Origin: Dermanyssus gallinae
Lineage: Eukaryota; Arthropoda; Arachnida; Mesostigmata; Dermanyssidae
Direction of reading: 5' to 3'
Assembly: GCA_003439945.1 (NCBI GenBank)
Contig: QVRM01005467.1
Span: 335,001 to 399,000 of the forward strand
Length of the DNA: 64,000 nucleotides
Shown here one piece after another: positions 1 through 13,095 of this stretch. The position numbers and the translations under genes are program-made. How positions within the stretch are numbered: the first letter of the stretch is position 1; every line of letters starts with the position of its first letter. The notes below the pieces were generated by a model that was given only the letters and a program-made list of their open reading frames with translations, was not told the origin of the DNA and made no database searches.

Positions 1-1071
1 GTATATTATCAAGTTTTTAAGCACTTATTGGTAGTATGGTAATGTCAGAAGTATGTATTTTTTACCTACTGCTGCTGCTGTTGCTGCTGCTGTTGTTTTT
101 CGGTTCTCGTCCATCAACTGCCACACTCGGCTAGCAAGCAAGCACACAGCGTTGCGGTCGCCTGCCAGGATGTTCTGATGCGGGATCGAAACTCCTCCGT
201 TCTCCGACGACCTGGGCGAAGACCATCGTTCCCAGTCTCTCGCAAAGGCATACAGATAGCCAGAAAGACAGACTTACAGACATGCTAGCAGGCAGACATA
301 CAGACACACAAAGCCACAGATAACCCGGCAGAGGAACAGGAAGTGCCTTATTACCAACCACTGCGGCTACCGCTGGCGAATGTGACAGTGACGGCGGTTT
401 CGCCGCTTACACGAATCGCGGCGGTCATTTGCAACGGCTTCGTCTGTGTGTGTCTTACGTACGTACACAGTAGAAACACGCTTGCGGACAGACACAACGC
501 ATTCGGGGCGCAGGCGCGCGATCTTCTTCTTATCGTCGATGTACAGGTGACAATGGAAGTCGTTGTATCGTTCGATGTTCGGTGATAAAATACATCTATT
601 CTGCGCTTGCTAGGCAAGAGACCAAGCGTTCCGCAAACAAAGTTCCGCAAACAAGCGGGGCAGATGTGGATTTCGCATAATGTCGCCTATAATGTGTGTC
701 TTTTGTCTGTCTCGGCAGTTGTGCGCTGTGAGAGGTGTGACCGCGCATGCTGCTGCCGCTGCCGCATTGGATAGCGACTGATAGGGCAATAAGACCGTCC
801 AACGCAGGACGTTCTGTTTTGTGTCGTTCAATTTGATTAATCCTCTGGATCTTTTCTACAGCCAGCAGTTAATTAACGATCTAATAGCCAATATTGTATT
901 GCCTGTATCATCGTGGTACAGTCATTGTAAACGTACTACGCTGTATGTGCGTCCCTCCAGCACTCCAGACATCATTTTTGCTGCCTGTAGCGTTCTCCTT
1001 TTGGTTGTTGTTGTTTGGTGCTGCTGGACCCGTTGCTGGTTGATTTGCTGCGCGGCTATTAGTGTGCCCGC

Positions 1072-1203
<132 letters not shown>

Positions 1204-1654
1204 TATCATTCAGTTATTACAATTGGGAGATATTAATGCTAAGGCCAGATTCATCATGCTCTGCTCGCTTCCTGTAAATTGCTGGCGCCCATGATAGAAG
1301 CCACGTTCCCTCTACGGTCAAAGGCATCCTTAAAAACATGGCCCCGCGTCGATCGCCCATAACGTCTTCTGTACGTTTTCCGATATCTTTCAGGATATCT
1401 TTTTTTTTATTATTATTGTTTAGGCGGTACAATTATGAGGCGCGTACTTCTTGTCTCCTCCTAGCTATTCCATTATATTACTGCTATTATTCCAACTACT
1501 GATTACCCTTGACTACTGTTACAACAACGACACCTGTTGTTGCTGCGATCGCTACCGCCAGTCATTCAGTCATTAGCGTTGCCGGTATGTTGTTCTGGTG
1601 TTCTTTTTATATCTGAGGTGTTAACGCTGTAGCTGCACTACTAAAAAAAAATCT

Positions 1655-1721
1655 TCTTTTGGGGCTGACTCTCAGCCAAGATTTAACGTCCATGGGACTG
1701 CTTTTCGCATTGCTTCATAAG
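1655..1721 (-). repeat. SINE family A, tail-only fragment
   Basis: ggctgactctcagccaagatttaacgtcc...gcttttcgcattgcttcat is the reverse complement of the tail and matches 43018-43082 almost base for base. The tRNA-like head is absent. Confidence 0.75.
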
Positions 1722-2159
1722 CAAAAACAAGCTGCAACTACTGCTACTACTACTGGTGCTGTAGACAGTTATTACGGCGGTGGTTTTGTCAAGGCAATTG
1801 TCCCACCGTTGATGATGACCGCCAGACAACAACAACAACGATATCACTGACAGTTGCGTTACGACGCCTTTTGCCAGCCGGGCGGACTACATTGCTCGAT
1901 TTGCTCCTACACTTTTAGAACACGTAGTCGAGCGTAGTCGCAGCCGCCTGCTTCCCTTGATCCGCTCGATTCGTTGAGTAAGTTCGTCGGCATTGTAGAA
2001 GGCGAGCGTGCTCCAGGCGTCGTAAAGACACGAGTCGATTCCTCGCCGTTGTTGCTGCTCACTCGCGTCGGCGGCAGCAAAGGTTGCTCGAAGCTGAACC
2101 AATCAATTGCTCATTGATCCGATTCATAACTAGCGTCAGGGTCGTCGTCGTCGACACTT

Positions 2160-2345
2160 TGATCATTATCAGCCACCACCCCATTCATCACTACCACCAT
2201 CACCACCCCCTTCATAACTACCACCATCACCACCACCCCCTTCATCCTAATCGACACCCACGACCACCACCTCCCATCATCATCATTGTCATCACCATCA
2301 TCACCACCACCACCACCACCACCACCATCACCACCACCATCATCA
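2160..2345 (+). repeat. CCA/CAT trinucleotide-rich tract in the PANK4 5' flank
   Basis: Imperfect runs of accacc, catcac and cacccc, then pure CCA triplets near 2303-2325. It lies 180-360 nt upstream of the PANK4 ATG and may be part of the 5' UTR or proximal promoter. A second tract of CAA and GCA triplets (2463-2510) directly precedes the ATG. Confidence 0.85.
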
Positions 2346-2520
2346 TTCGTATCTTCTTTAATCTTCTCTCTTTTTTGTTGTTGCCTCTTTCCCTTGTCCC
2401 GTCAGTGGCACCGCCGTCGGCGTCAGCGTCACCGTCACGGGGGGAAGGCGGTAGGAGCCCGTAGCAACAACAACAACAACAACAACAGTGGCAACAGCAG
2501 CAGCAGCGGCCGCTGCGATC

Positions 2521-2747
2521 ATGGATCAACCGGTGGCTCTCGACGTGCCCCACCTGCGACACCTCCAGCCGACGGCGATGTTCGCGCTCGACATTGGCGG
2601 GTCGCTGGCCAAGATCGCCTACTTCTCGAAGGTGCCGGTCAAGAAGCCGCAGTACGCCGACAGCAAGATCGTAAGCGCCAGCTCGGGCCGACTACACTTC
2701 GCCAAGTTCGAAGCTCGGCAGCTCGAAAGCTGTCTGACGTTCATCAG
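2521..2747 (+). CDS. PANK4: PANK4 exon 1 (residues 1-75 plus two bases of codon 76)
   Basis: Starts MDQPVALDV and carries the first phosphate-binding strand, [16 protein letters not shown]. It ends at CAG with donor gtgggt, phase 2. The start is the first ATG after an in-frame TAG (2452-2454). The stretch between is open but has no ATG and would encode only Thr/Ala repeats from (ACA)n and (GCA)n. It matches the N-terminal region of PANK4 rather than PANK1-3. Exon 1 joins directly to the exon at 12796: the FIR-EQ junction reads through into TIRATGGG as in the family, although the loop is about three residues shorter than in human PANK4. Confidence 0.93.
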
Positions 2748-2954
2748 GTGGGTGGGTGGGTGCCTGTTGTTGTCTGCTGTCTCTCGCGCCAGTCCCGACA
2801 GTGTTTGCAGGTTAACGAAGAAGTAGGTAAACTAGCGAACGAACGGGGAAGCAAGCAAGAGAGAGAGAGATATATGGAAATAGAGAGAGCAAGCGAGAGA
2901 GGGGAGAAAAGGGACAAACAAGGGAAATAGGGAAAAAATACGGAGACTGTCTCT

Positions 2955-2990
<36 letters not shown>

Positions 2991-3772
2991 GATTTGCTGA
3001 ACAATTGAATTTATATATTCAGTTGTTCAGCAAATCTTCCCGGCGCAACTTTGGTCTTCTTACCCACCTACCTCTCTACCTATATGTTGAGGTGGGCGCT
3101 ACAGACAGTTGACCGAGCAAGTCCATTTGAATCGACTGGCCGCCCGCGTTTTGTATCGGATGAATATCACACATCTTCATTCTCAGATCGTGAGTGGTCT
3201 TCTGCAGGCAGTGCCTCGTTGTGCATGTCTGTGTGGGCGTGTATGTGTGGTGTGTATCCGATGTTTGGATGAAGAAAGACTGCCAACAATGTGCACAGAT
3301 TCAATATGCGTCGTCATATTCGTCTGCGCGGTGGTGCCAATTAGTGTATGTATCACCTCGGTTTTGGCGAGTAAACACCTCGTCGTAGCCGTCGATGCAA
3401 ACATGGCCGATTGAAGCCTCGTCGTCCGCACTTCATTGACAAAGCGAAGTGTCGCCGCACGTTAAGCGACGCCTGTTATGGATCACTATCTAGGTTGCAA
3501 AGCTACTACGACCAGCACTTCACTACTACTACTGCTACTACTGCTATGATGAAGATGCAATGTCACCATGTTAAGGACCTCGTCGGTCACGCTGACAGAA
3601 GTAATGGCTCTGCGGTGTGGCTAACCAGCTGTTGTATGAAAGTGATTGGTTGGGTGGTGGGAGCGGGTGAAAACGTTTTTATAGCATTGCGAGGTGATCG
3701 GGTTAAGCTATGGTAGACAGATGAAGCATGAAGCTATAAAAAAGTATACATATATATAATATATATATAATA

Positions 3773-3813
<41 letters not shown>

Positions 3814-4133
3814 AGAGAGAGAGACAGAGAGAGAGGGAAAATCCGTACATGCATATATGCATGGATATAAACGCAACTTGCAACGGTGTTACTCTATAGA
3901 AAGTGCGCGTTTATGGAAGGCCACCACAGGGAACTAGTGAGGTGGTGGATTCGCGTAGGATTTTTTTGTTAATAGTCATTTGTACTCACGCATGCACATG
4001 TGGCTGTTCAATGTAACAAGGCGATGGAGAAACAAAGGACTACAAAGGATACACGTCCGGCGGCAGGTCGGGCGGTACGTAGTGTGTATGACCAAAGGTC
4101 CCCGAAGGGAATTTGTAGTCGTTATAATAATTC

Positions 4134-4166
<33 letters not shown>

Positions 4167-5102
4167 TACTTCTCGGTAGTATTACCAACCGACATGAAAT
4201 GACGATGTGTCGGTAACAGCTTGAAGAAAGGTCAGTCAGAATCAATTAATACTAGTGCTCGCAGTAGTCCACGCCACCGGACTCGACTACCTTTTATACT
4301 TCAGTGCTTTACGAGGGAGCAAATGGCAGGTACAAGAAAGATGAGGAGGAGTCAGAACAACAATAGCACGGATAATAACAACAAAACACAACAACTACGA
4401 CGACAGTAACAAGAACAACAACGATTGCAATACAAATAACACCAACGACAATGCCGCAACTTCATCATCGTCCTGCTGGCGAGAGGAACGACGTAACAAT
4501 TGGCTTTGTCATGGTGATTCAGGGGATAAAGATGGCTGGCTGCAGGAACTATCCTGCAGTTTTCAGGACTCTGCCATCCAGCAATTAAAATGGAGTAGAC
4601 GAAGATGACACTACCACAGCGACAACAACAACAACTACAGTAACAGTGATCGTAGCGACAGCAGCAATAACAACAGCAACAACAACAACAACAACAAAAC
4701 GTTTTACGTAATCTTCCACCGGCAGCCGAGATGACTAGAAGAATAGGTTCCAGAGGCAGCAGACTCGTTTGGTCTAGTGGACATTGATCTTTTATTGTCG
4801 ATCGTCATCAGTGCGGGTCAGTGTTGAACGGCGAATCGGCGCGAACAGTTCAAATGGACACGAGTGGTGCACTCGATACACTCGAGCGCGCCCGTGTGTG
4901 TTGGTGTCGCAATCGAGATTACGGACGTCTCGCGTCGTGGTCACAAGAATCATGATGTTTTCTGAAGAGTGCCTGTTATGCAACAACGAAGGAACAGCCG
5001 TTTTTGGCAACCCGACGATTCTCGCAGACTATTTTAGTTTATATATATATATATATATGCTATTAGACATCGTATATATATATATATATGCTATTAGACA
5101 GC

Positions 5103-5166
<64 letters not shown>

Positions 5167-6418
5167 GTAGTTCAATAAGTTCTTAGAATGAAAACCAAGA
5201 ATTTTCCAAATCATGTTTTTAAATTTATCTTATTCGATATACTCCCCGAGATGCTCAATACACTTTTCCCACCAAGATTTCAGAGCTTTTATACCTCTTA
5301 AGTAGAATTCCGCGTCTTTAGACTGAAAATAGGCATTGACAGCAGCCTTAACCTCTTCATTGCTGGAAAAACGCTTTCCACCGAGACTATTCTTCAAATG
5401 TCCGAAGAGGAAATAATCAGAGGGGGCCAGGTCTGGAGAATAGGAAGGTTGTTCAATAAATTCGAATTTCAGTTGGGCCAGTTTTGCCGATGCTTGCCGG
5501 GACTTGTGTGCAGGAGCATTGTCCTGGTGAAACAGGACAACCTTCTTCTGCAAAGCGGGCCGTTTCACGATGAGTTCTTGCTAAAGGCAGTCTAACAGTC
5601 TTGCCTAATATTCTCCTGTGATCGTTTTACCGCTCTCAAGGTAGTCGACCAGCATTATTCTACGTTAGTCTTAAAAAACTGTTTTCGGTCAATGCCGTTG
5701 TCCGCACCCTCTTCGGAGGTCCTTCATCAGGTGCACACCATTGGCAAGATGCTTCTTGGGTCTCGGGAGTGTAGTGATGGACCCAGCTTTCATCGACGGT
5801 CATGAATCTGCGCCAAAAATCCGACGGATTGTTCGACATCTTGGCCAAATTTCGCTGTGAAGCGAAAACAGGCGCGTTTTTTTGGCCTTGGTTGAGCAAA
5901 TGCGGCAGCCATTTTTCTCTGAGCTCTTTCATCTTCAAGTTTTCGTATAGGATAAAATGCACACTACCTAAACTAATTCCTAATGCCTCCGCTATCTCCT
6001 TAATGTTCATTCGCTTATCTGTGCCAACGATGTTTCGCACTTTCTCTATGTTTTCCTCATCAGTTGCCGTTTTTTGGCCTCCTGGACGTAGTTCATTCTC
6101 GGTGCTCCTGCGACCTCTTTTTCACACAACAAACAGTGGCAAAATATGGCGCAGGGTCACCGTACGTCTCGTCCAACCCAATTTTTACTTGGGTCGCATT
6201 CCAACCTTTGAAATAAAAATGCTTGATAACCACTCGAAATTCGTTTTTCTTCATTTTTAAAAATCACGCCGATACGTTGCACGGGAAAAGCTATCAAACG
6301 AAATCGCAACGGCCAATCTTTGAGTGCTAGCAGTCGAAAAGTTGCAGTTCCTAATAGCGGTGGAAGCGCGCCAAAATTCGAATTCTAAAAAGCTCATTCT
6401 AAGAACTTATTGAACTAC

Positions 6419-6456
<38 letters not shown>

Positions 6457-6470
6457 TATTAGCCAGCGTT

Positions 6471-6519
<49 letters not shown>

Positions 6520-8629
6520 GCTATTAGCCAGCGTTTATATATATATATATATATATATATCATTTTTTTCAAATGAGTGAATTGTTCACTTGGTGCTCTA
6601 AGATCGTAAATATCTTATTATTGAGATATATTTTGAATATGCAATATATAGTGTATTGCGTACGTTTGTTATCGAAACTGTATTGCTATAAAACATATCG
6701 TTGCCTAGGTTTTCCAGCTGGTATCAAATATAGCAACGATAAGTGAATGAATGTCTTACGTTTGCTCGAATCTCTACCGTTGTTAGTGTTACGTGCGTTC
6801 TTCTCTTGTTGTAACTTATATATACTACTGATGTTGTTATGTTTGGGGTAAAACTAAACGCAAACATTGGTCTCTTAGTGATCAAGAATGCGGAGACTTC
6901 CGGACATGATCTTGTTTGTCGCGCCGGGTGAGCCGTCAATGAGGTCGCCGTGGTTAGCGATTACAATCACGGTGCCCCGTAAAACAACGCCCTGGCCAAG
7001 TATCACAATGCCCGATACTTTTAGGTGATCCAATTCAGAGAAAGCTTGAACAGCGGAATCGTAGGGAACGTGTGCCCTTTTCTAAAAAAACGTGAACGCG
7101 AAACGCTAATAGCGATTGGCGAAAGTCCATGATTGCCGAACCGGCTACAGTCTCTAACTGTATAGCTTACAGTTAGAGACTGAATAAATAGAGTAGAGGG
7201 AGAATAAATCATAAGCACCTCAAACCTATTGAGGTGCTTATGATTTATTAAATTCTCCATGGATAGCGTCCAGTTTTTTACGACCTATTTTGCTAACCTC
7301 TATTAGGAATTCCTCGTCTTCCGACTAAGATTACGGCCTTCGGCCGTGACGACTCCGGTGGCGTAGTGCATTCACGTGCGCGTTGCCGGTAATATTTCCG
7401 GCCCTCGCGCAGGAAATGCCGCAGCAACCGGTCGGACTGTACGAACGATTTGCAAAAATGGCCGTGACCCGGCGGGTTAAAAGTCACCAAAAAGTTTGGC
7501 CTGTTGAGTGTCGGCGCCGTCGACGTTAGAGATTCGTCACAAATTCGTCACAAATAACGGGACTGCAGCAAGCTATAGATTTGCATATTGAAGTACTTGC
7601 GCTTACACATTATACTTGCGGAGAATCTCTTCCGTGTCCTCTCCCGTATTGAAGGGGTTCATGAGAACCAATGACACCTTAGGTGTAGGTCTTGTTAAGG
7701 TACTCAAGCTGCTGAACTTAGTTAGGTCAAGAAATACAAGATGTTGCGCACAGGAAGGACGCGCTTTTTGGGTCCTGACAACTCATTGAGGTTCCAAAAC
7801 TTCGGTTAAGTTTAACGACGACCTGGAAAGCGTCCAGTCAGTAATTAAAGCGCAGTTGTTCAGCTCGGGCTGTACAAGCTAATTTTCATTATCCGCTGGT
7901 CCGAAGCAGATTTTCCAGCTCACTTGCCAAGGCGAAACAGGCATCTATCTACGTTGGTACAGTTGATGATGACAATGAAAATAATTTCCTTGGAAATTCC
8001 GAAAAAACAGTGGCCATTATTTTGCCTACCGACAAACCAATCTTCTTTCTCTTCGGCAGGCGCTGATTTAACTGGCGCTTTGAATTCGGTGGGTAGTAAG
8101 TAATACGTCCAAGCCTTGTCCAGGGTCAGGAATCGATTCCAAAAGTCCTTTGCATTGCACTAAGCATCGACAAACGCTATTGCGAGATGTTGGTTTGGTT
8201 AGCACTTTGGAGTGAACAATTGTCTCGAAGTTATTTTACGCATCTTCATTGGGCGATCATCCGTGATGATAGGATAAATGTTTTTAACAAATACCGGCGT
8301 AGTAAGCTCAACTGGACGGCCAGGACTTATTTGTTCATCTTCAGTTGATGTCCGGCCGCGTCTAATTCGGCTACGATTTGCGCTGCCGGCCGCTTTTTTT
8401 AAAAGAAAAATGCTTAATCACGCTACGGACATCGTGTCTCGTCATGTCTGCGATAAGCGCTAACATGCTCATGTCTCAGATGTGTGTCACGCGTATTCGA
8501 AGCGTTGTGGTTTCGCCTGAAACTTGATATGCGATAGTGCGCAGAGTGTTACTTTGTGGTCATATACTGCATATATCATTGTGGCGAAAATTGTGGTCAC
8601 ATATTGAACAATCCTGTGTATATGTATAC

Positions 8630-8673
<44 letters not shown>

Positions 8674-8776
8674 TACACTCCTAGTTGTATTAAACAGACG
8701 CCTTTGGTAAAATATATATATATATATATATTTTTTTTTTTTTACACTTCTAGTTGTCTTAAACAGACGCCTTCGG

Positions 8777-8816
<40 letters not shown>

Positions 8817-8849
8817 TACACTCCTAGTTATATTAAACAGACGCCTTCG

Positions 8850-8896
<47 letters not shown>

Positions 8897-9963
8897 ATGC
8901 ATATCTATATATATACATATATACATACATATATTATACCGAAGGCGTCTGTTTAAGACAACTAGGAGTGTAGAATACAAAGAATGACTTTGCGATCTTG
9001 GCTAGCAGTAATCTTAGTCGGAAGACGAGGAAAACAGCTGCTGCTGCTGCCACGGTCCTTGCAATGGGTATTGTGTCCGTAGGAGCGTGTGAGACCGGCG
9101 TCCGTATAACGACGAATCAGCGGTCGAGAGCCGTAGACGATGCCGGCAATACCGTTCAGTGCCTGGTGGTTTGCCTCCCCCACTTTTTCGTAATCTCTCC
9201 TTGTATCATTAACATTTTTTCTCTCTATTTTCCCCCTCTCTCTCTCTCGCTCCCTGGAGGAGAAAGGGGAGATTCTCTTACTCTTCCGTTTCACCCTTTC
9301 ATACAAACAAACACTTTCTCCTTTTGCCTCCCGATATGTTCTTTTTGGCGTAGTCTGCGTTCCCAGGCGTGCCAAGAAAGCGAGAAGCGCTGGTAAGTAG
9401 CTAGTTAGCTAACCACCAAGGCTGGTTTGGGGTGGTTCACGGATCGCGCTGCGTTCGCGCGGCGCAGGCCCCTGCCGGGCCACGAGAGACGTAAATGCAC
9501 TCAAAATACAGACACAAGAATAGAAGAAACCGTGCAAAACAGCCGATCTGTGCCGAACAGTACAGGTAGACATTTTGAGAATAGATGAATACCTTGCTTT
9601 GCCGGTGGCACCTGACCACATATCTTCGAAAATGCTAACAGTTGTGTCCATTCAGGCCACAGTCTTGTCTGAGGTAACGGAGGTCTATTGATGGCAAGAT
9701 GCCGGCTCGAGATGGCTGAAGCGGCATACATTCTGACGGGCAGTTTTTACAACGATGGTGCCCCTCGATTGTCTCTGCGGAAGTGCAATTACAATAATCT
9801 TCCCCTAATTAGAAAAACATTCAAATACTAATAGCCTTTTTAATGACGGGAAAGCTGATTTTGTCTTAGTGTAGCGCGCGTGCGGTCCCGAACATCTAAG
9901 GGTATCACAGACCTCTTATTTCTCTGTTTCAAAGTGTAATCCATCTGAGGAGATTAAACCCGT

Positions 9964-10016
<53 letters not shown>

Positions 10017-13000
10017 TTTTTTTTCTTGTCGTTCTTTTTTATTTGTCTATCTTTATAGAGCATAGAGGCGCTTTAAGTATCACATAAGGGGCGCACGTAT
10101 ATATAATATATATCGAAAATTTGACATTATTAATTCACTCTATGGCATATTTCTCTCATAAGAGCCTGCGCCCGGCACTGAAAGAGGCTGCGAAGATTTA
10201 GGTTATTGTATTCCCTTTTGGCCCCCCACTATTCAAACTTATCATTGATGAACTTAGAACGAACCACAACTTTTGTACGCTTGAAATTTGAAGACTTTCG
10301 GTTATTTGGCTTGATTAGAAGAAAATGCTTTCGCAAACTCGCGCGTTTGAGGTTGTGTGGAGCAACCAAGATACAGTGTTCAGAATGCGAGTCTACAGGC
10401 AGAAGACTCTTTGCAGTCTTGTTATAAGAACACCTTCGATGCAGCCGTTTCAAACATCTGGGCTGTTCTCCCTCAACCAGTGTATTGTGTCTGTCCTTGT
10501 GTTCTGGAAATTCCTGTACCGCTGAACAATACATGAGTTTGTCCGGTACATGGGATTCATGTAAACGAATGTTAGCCTCGAGGTCGCTTGTGGTAAAACA
10601 ATAAACGTCTCGTCCAGTACCGATGGTATCTTGACTAGCTGAGTGATATGGTTGCTAGAAGCACGATTTGCAGTGATCTAGACTCCAAAGTTACGTAAAG
10701 GGTAGCTGTCGGTAAAAATGCTTGCATCTATTAGCTGCTCTCTACTGGCCCACTTGAAAGTAGAGAGCAGCTTATTGTTCTAAGTACACTAGCAGACAAT
10801 GACATCGACGATGGCGAATAAAGTATGAGAATTCGCTTTAGGCTCATTCAAGATATTCGACCTTAGGTGGAATATGCTTTCGTCGAGCCCGGTGGCGTGA
10901 AGGGTGCATTTGCCTGCGCCTCGCGACCGCAGGAGACACATAACTGCGCGGGTTTGAGCCCCACCGTTGCACATTTGTATTTATGAGGGTCCGTCTAGGA
11001 AGCAATGTGAAAAGCAGTCCCGTAGACGTTAAATGCTGGCTAAGGGTCAGCCTGAGTAGTATTTATGGATGGTATATGCTTGTTAAGCACCCAAATGATA
11101 ATTCCATACAGCAGAGAGGGACGCATACGCTTTGTGGTACACCGTATAGGGCAGGAAAGGTTTACTCAGGGTATCGCAACTTCCTTCAAAAAATAGTTTC
11201 AATTCTAGGCTATCGTCCACGTTGACTTGAAACTGCCGACAGCTTACTTCCCTCATTTAAGTGCTAGTAGTACTGTCTAAAATATTTAGTAGTACATGGA
11301 ACAATGGGACATGAGACGGTGTCGGCTCGGCACAATGCCCTTTAGACACTCCTCTTCTATAGACAGGACTCATAATAAACTGTCTAAAAGATCGGAGACA
11401 TCCCTATCGTTGTCTGATCACTCGAATATTGTTCTAAATTGTTCTGCCAAAAAAGCGCAAAGTTCGACGGGGCAGGCTAGAAATGACAGGTCATCTATGT
11501 AGCATATCGGATTAGTGGTCATGTTGAAAGCGCAAGTTGAGAAGTGTATGGCTAACGAATGAGCTGTGCTGGAGTCAATCATGCTGGAGTGCTGGAGTCA
11601 GATCGGACGGTGCGTAGTCTTCTAGTTATTTTTATTTTCATAGCGAGCGGATTGCCGCTGCATTGCTGATTGAGGTTCATATAGTTAGTGACGTTCGTTG
11701 TAAATGACGCAGTGTTTACTCGATACAGATCTGGTTGGCGCATATAGTTTGGAGATTTGTTACGTATGAGGTGTTTTTCACGTGTACTTTTTACTGTAAG
11801 TATATATATATATATATATATTGTCGCAGTTCTACCAGTTGTTATGTACTTAAGTGTTTGCTTCAAGGAGAAGTGGCTCTGACTTAAATTTAAGTGTAAT
11901 CTGACGCAAAATATTCTGTATGAGTGCTCTACTTTTTAATCTTCCCGCACAATAACTTCTTTATTGTGCTAAAACAAACATGTGATTACTTTGGAGTTGG
12001 GAATCTGTAATTTATAGAGGTGCTACGTTGTTCGTGTTGCTGTGCAAAGATCACATTTTAATAGTTTTCTTACAATCTAGGCCATAAGAAAGCGTTTGTG
12101 TCAATATAATTTTTATTTGGCTTTTATCTAGATTGTTGGCTGAACGTAGTTCATCGTAAATGAAGCAGTTGTTGAAAACTATTGAGATATGCTACCTTAG
12201 TGAAAATATGTACTCAACTATATATATATATATTACCTTTTCACGCGTTCGGGTACAGGGAAGCACTCTTAAGTCGAATTGTCTGTGCTTTTAGGGATAC
12301 GCACGCGGACCATCTGGGACGCATGTTCTAATTTTTAGAAATATTTATTTACCGTATGTTATTTAATTAATATATGTCTTAATGAATACAACACTTTTTG
12401 GCGTCTGTTAGTAGCTTGTCGCACCAATGAGTAGTATGCGGAGCGAAACGAGAGTCGATAGTTAAGAAAAGTGCACGTGGTGCGAAACATAAGAAACAGA
12501 TCCATACGTTTGTCATGTGATGATCGTCGGAGTCACAGAAGAGTCAACAGGGAAATTAGTACCCAAACATCCCCTTCACCCACAGCTTGTGGGTGAAGAG
12601 GATGCTTGGACAAGCCTAGTTGTCTAAACAAAGAGAATGAACAGCGCCCCGGTGATCGGACATATCGAGACTGGGAAGGCAATAAGTGACACACATTCCC
12701 ACTATCCCAGAGACATATTGAGGTGGGCGACCAAAGTATTTGGCCAGTATATATATATATATATATATATATTGCTGCATTTGTGCGAACTTCAGAGAAC
12801 AGGGGCCACCAGACACTATTCGTGCAACCGGTGGCGGGTCCCATCGTCGAAGGGAGCTCATTCAGAAGACGCTCGGGCCTCACTGTAAGGTGTTTCTCGA
12901 GGACGAGATCAAGTGCATCGTAAATGGCGCCAACTTTTTACTGCGGAACATCCCACACGAGGTAAGAGAAAAAAAAAAGGCAATCATGAGCGCTTGGACG

Positions 13001-13050
13001 AGCCATAATAATTTGTTTGAACAAGGGTTTATTATTACATTTTTTACAAG

Positions 13051-13095
<45 letters not shown>

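Noticed and set aside
3109..3414. Candidate extra PANK4 exon (frame with [24 protein letters not shown] before gtgagt)
   Set aside because: Looked exon-like, but exon 1 joins exon 2 directly in phase with family-like sequence, and this segment matches nothing in PANK4. An alternative or decoy exon is not excluded.
7345..7390. Fifth SINE A copy (ccggtggcgtagtgcattcacg)
   Set aside because: Only about 35 bp resemble the head; no box B or tail follows.
8633..8976. CRISPR-like array of direct repeats
   Set aside because: Spacers are TA microsatellite, one unit is inverted and the genome is eukaryotic.
10885..10960. True tRNA gene suggested by box A and box B
   Set aside because: The cloverleaf cannot be formed cleanly, and the same head is fused to a conserved non-tRNA tail in several copies, which indicates a SINE.
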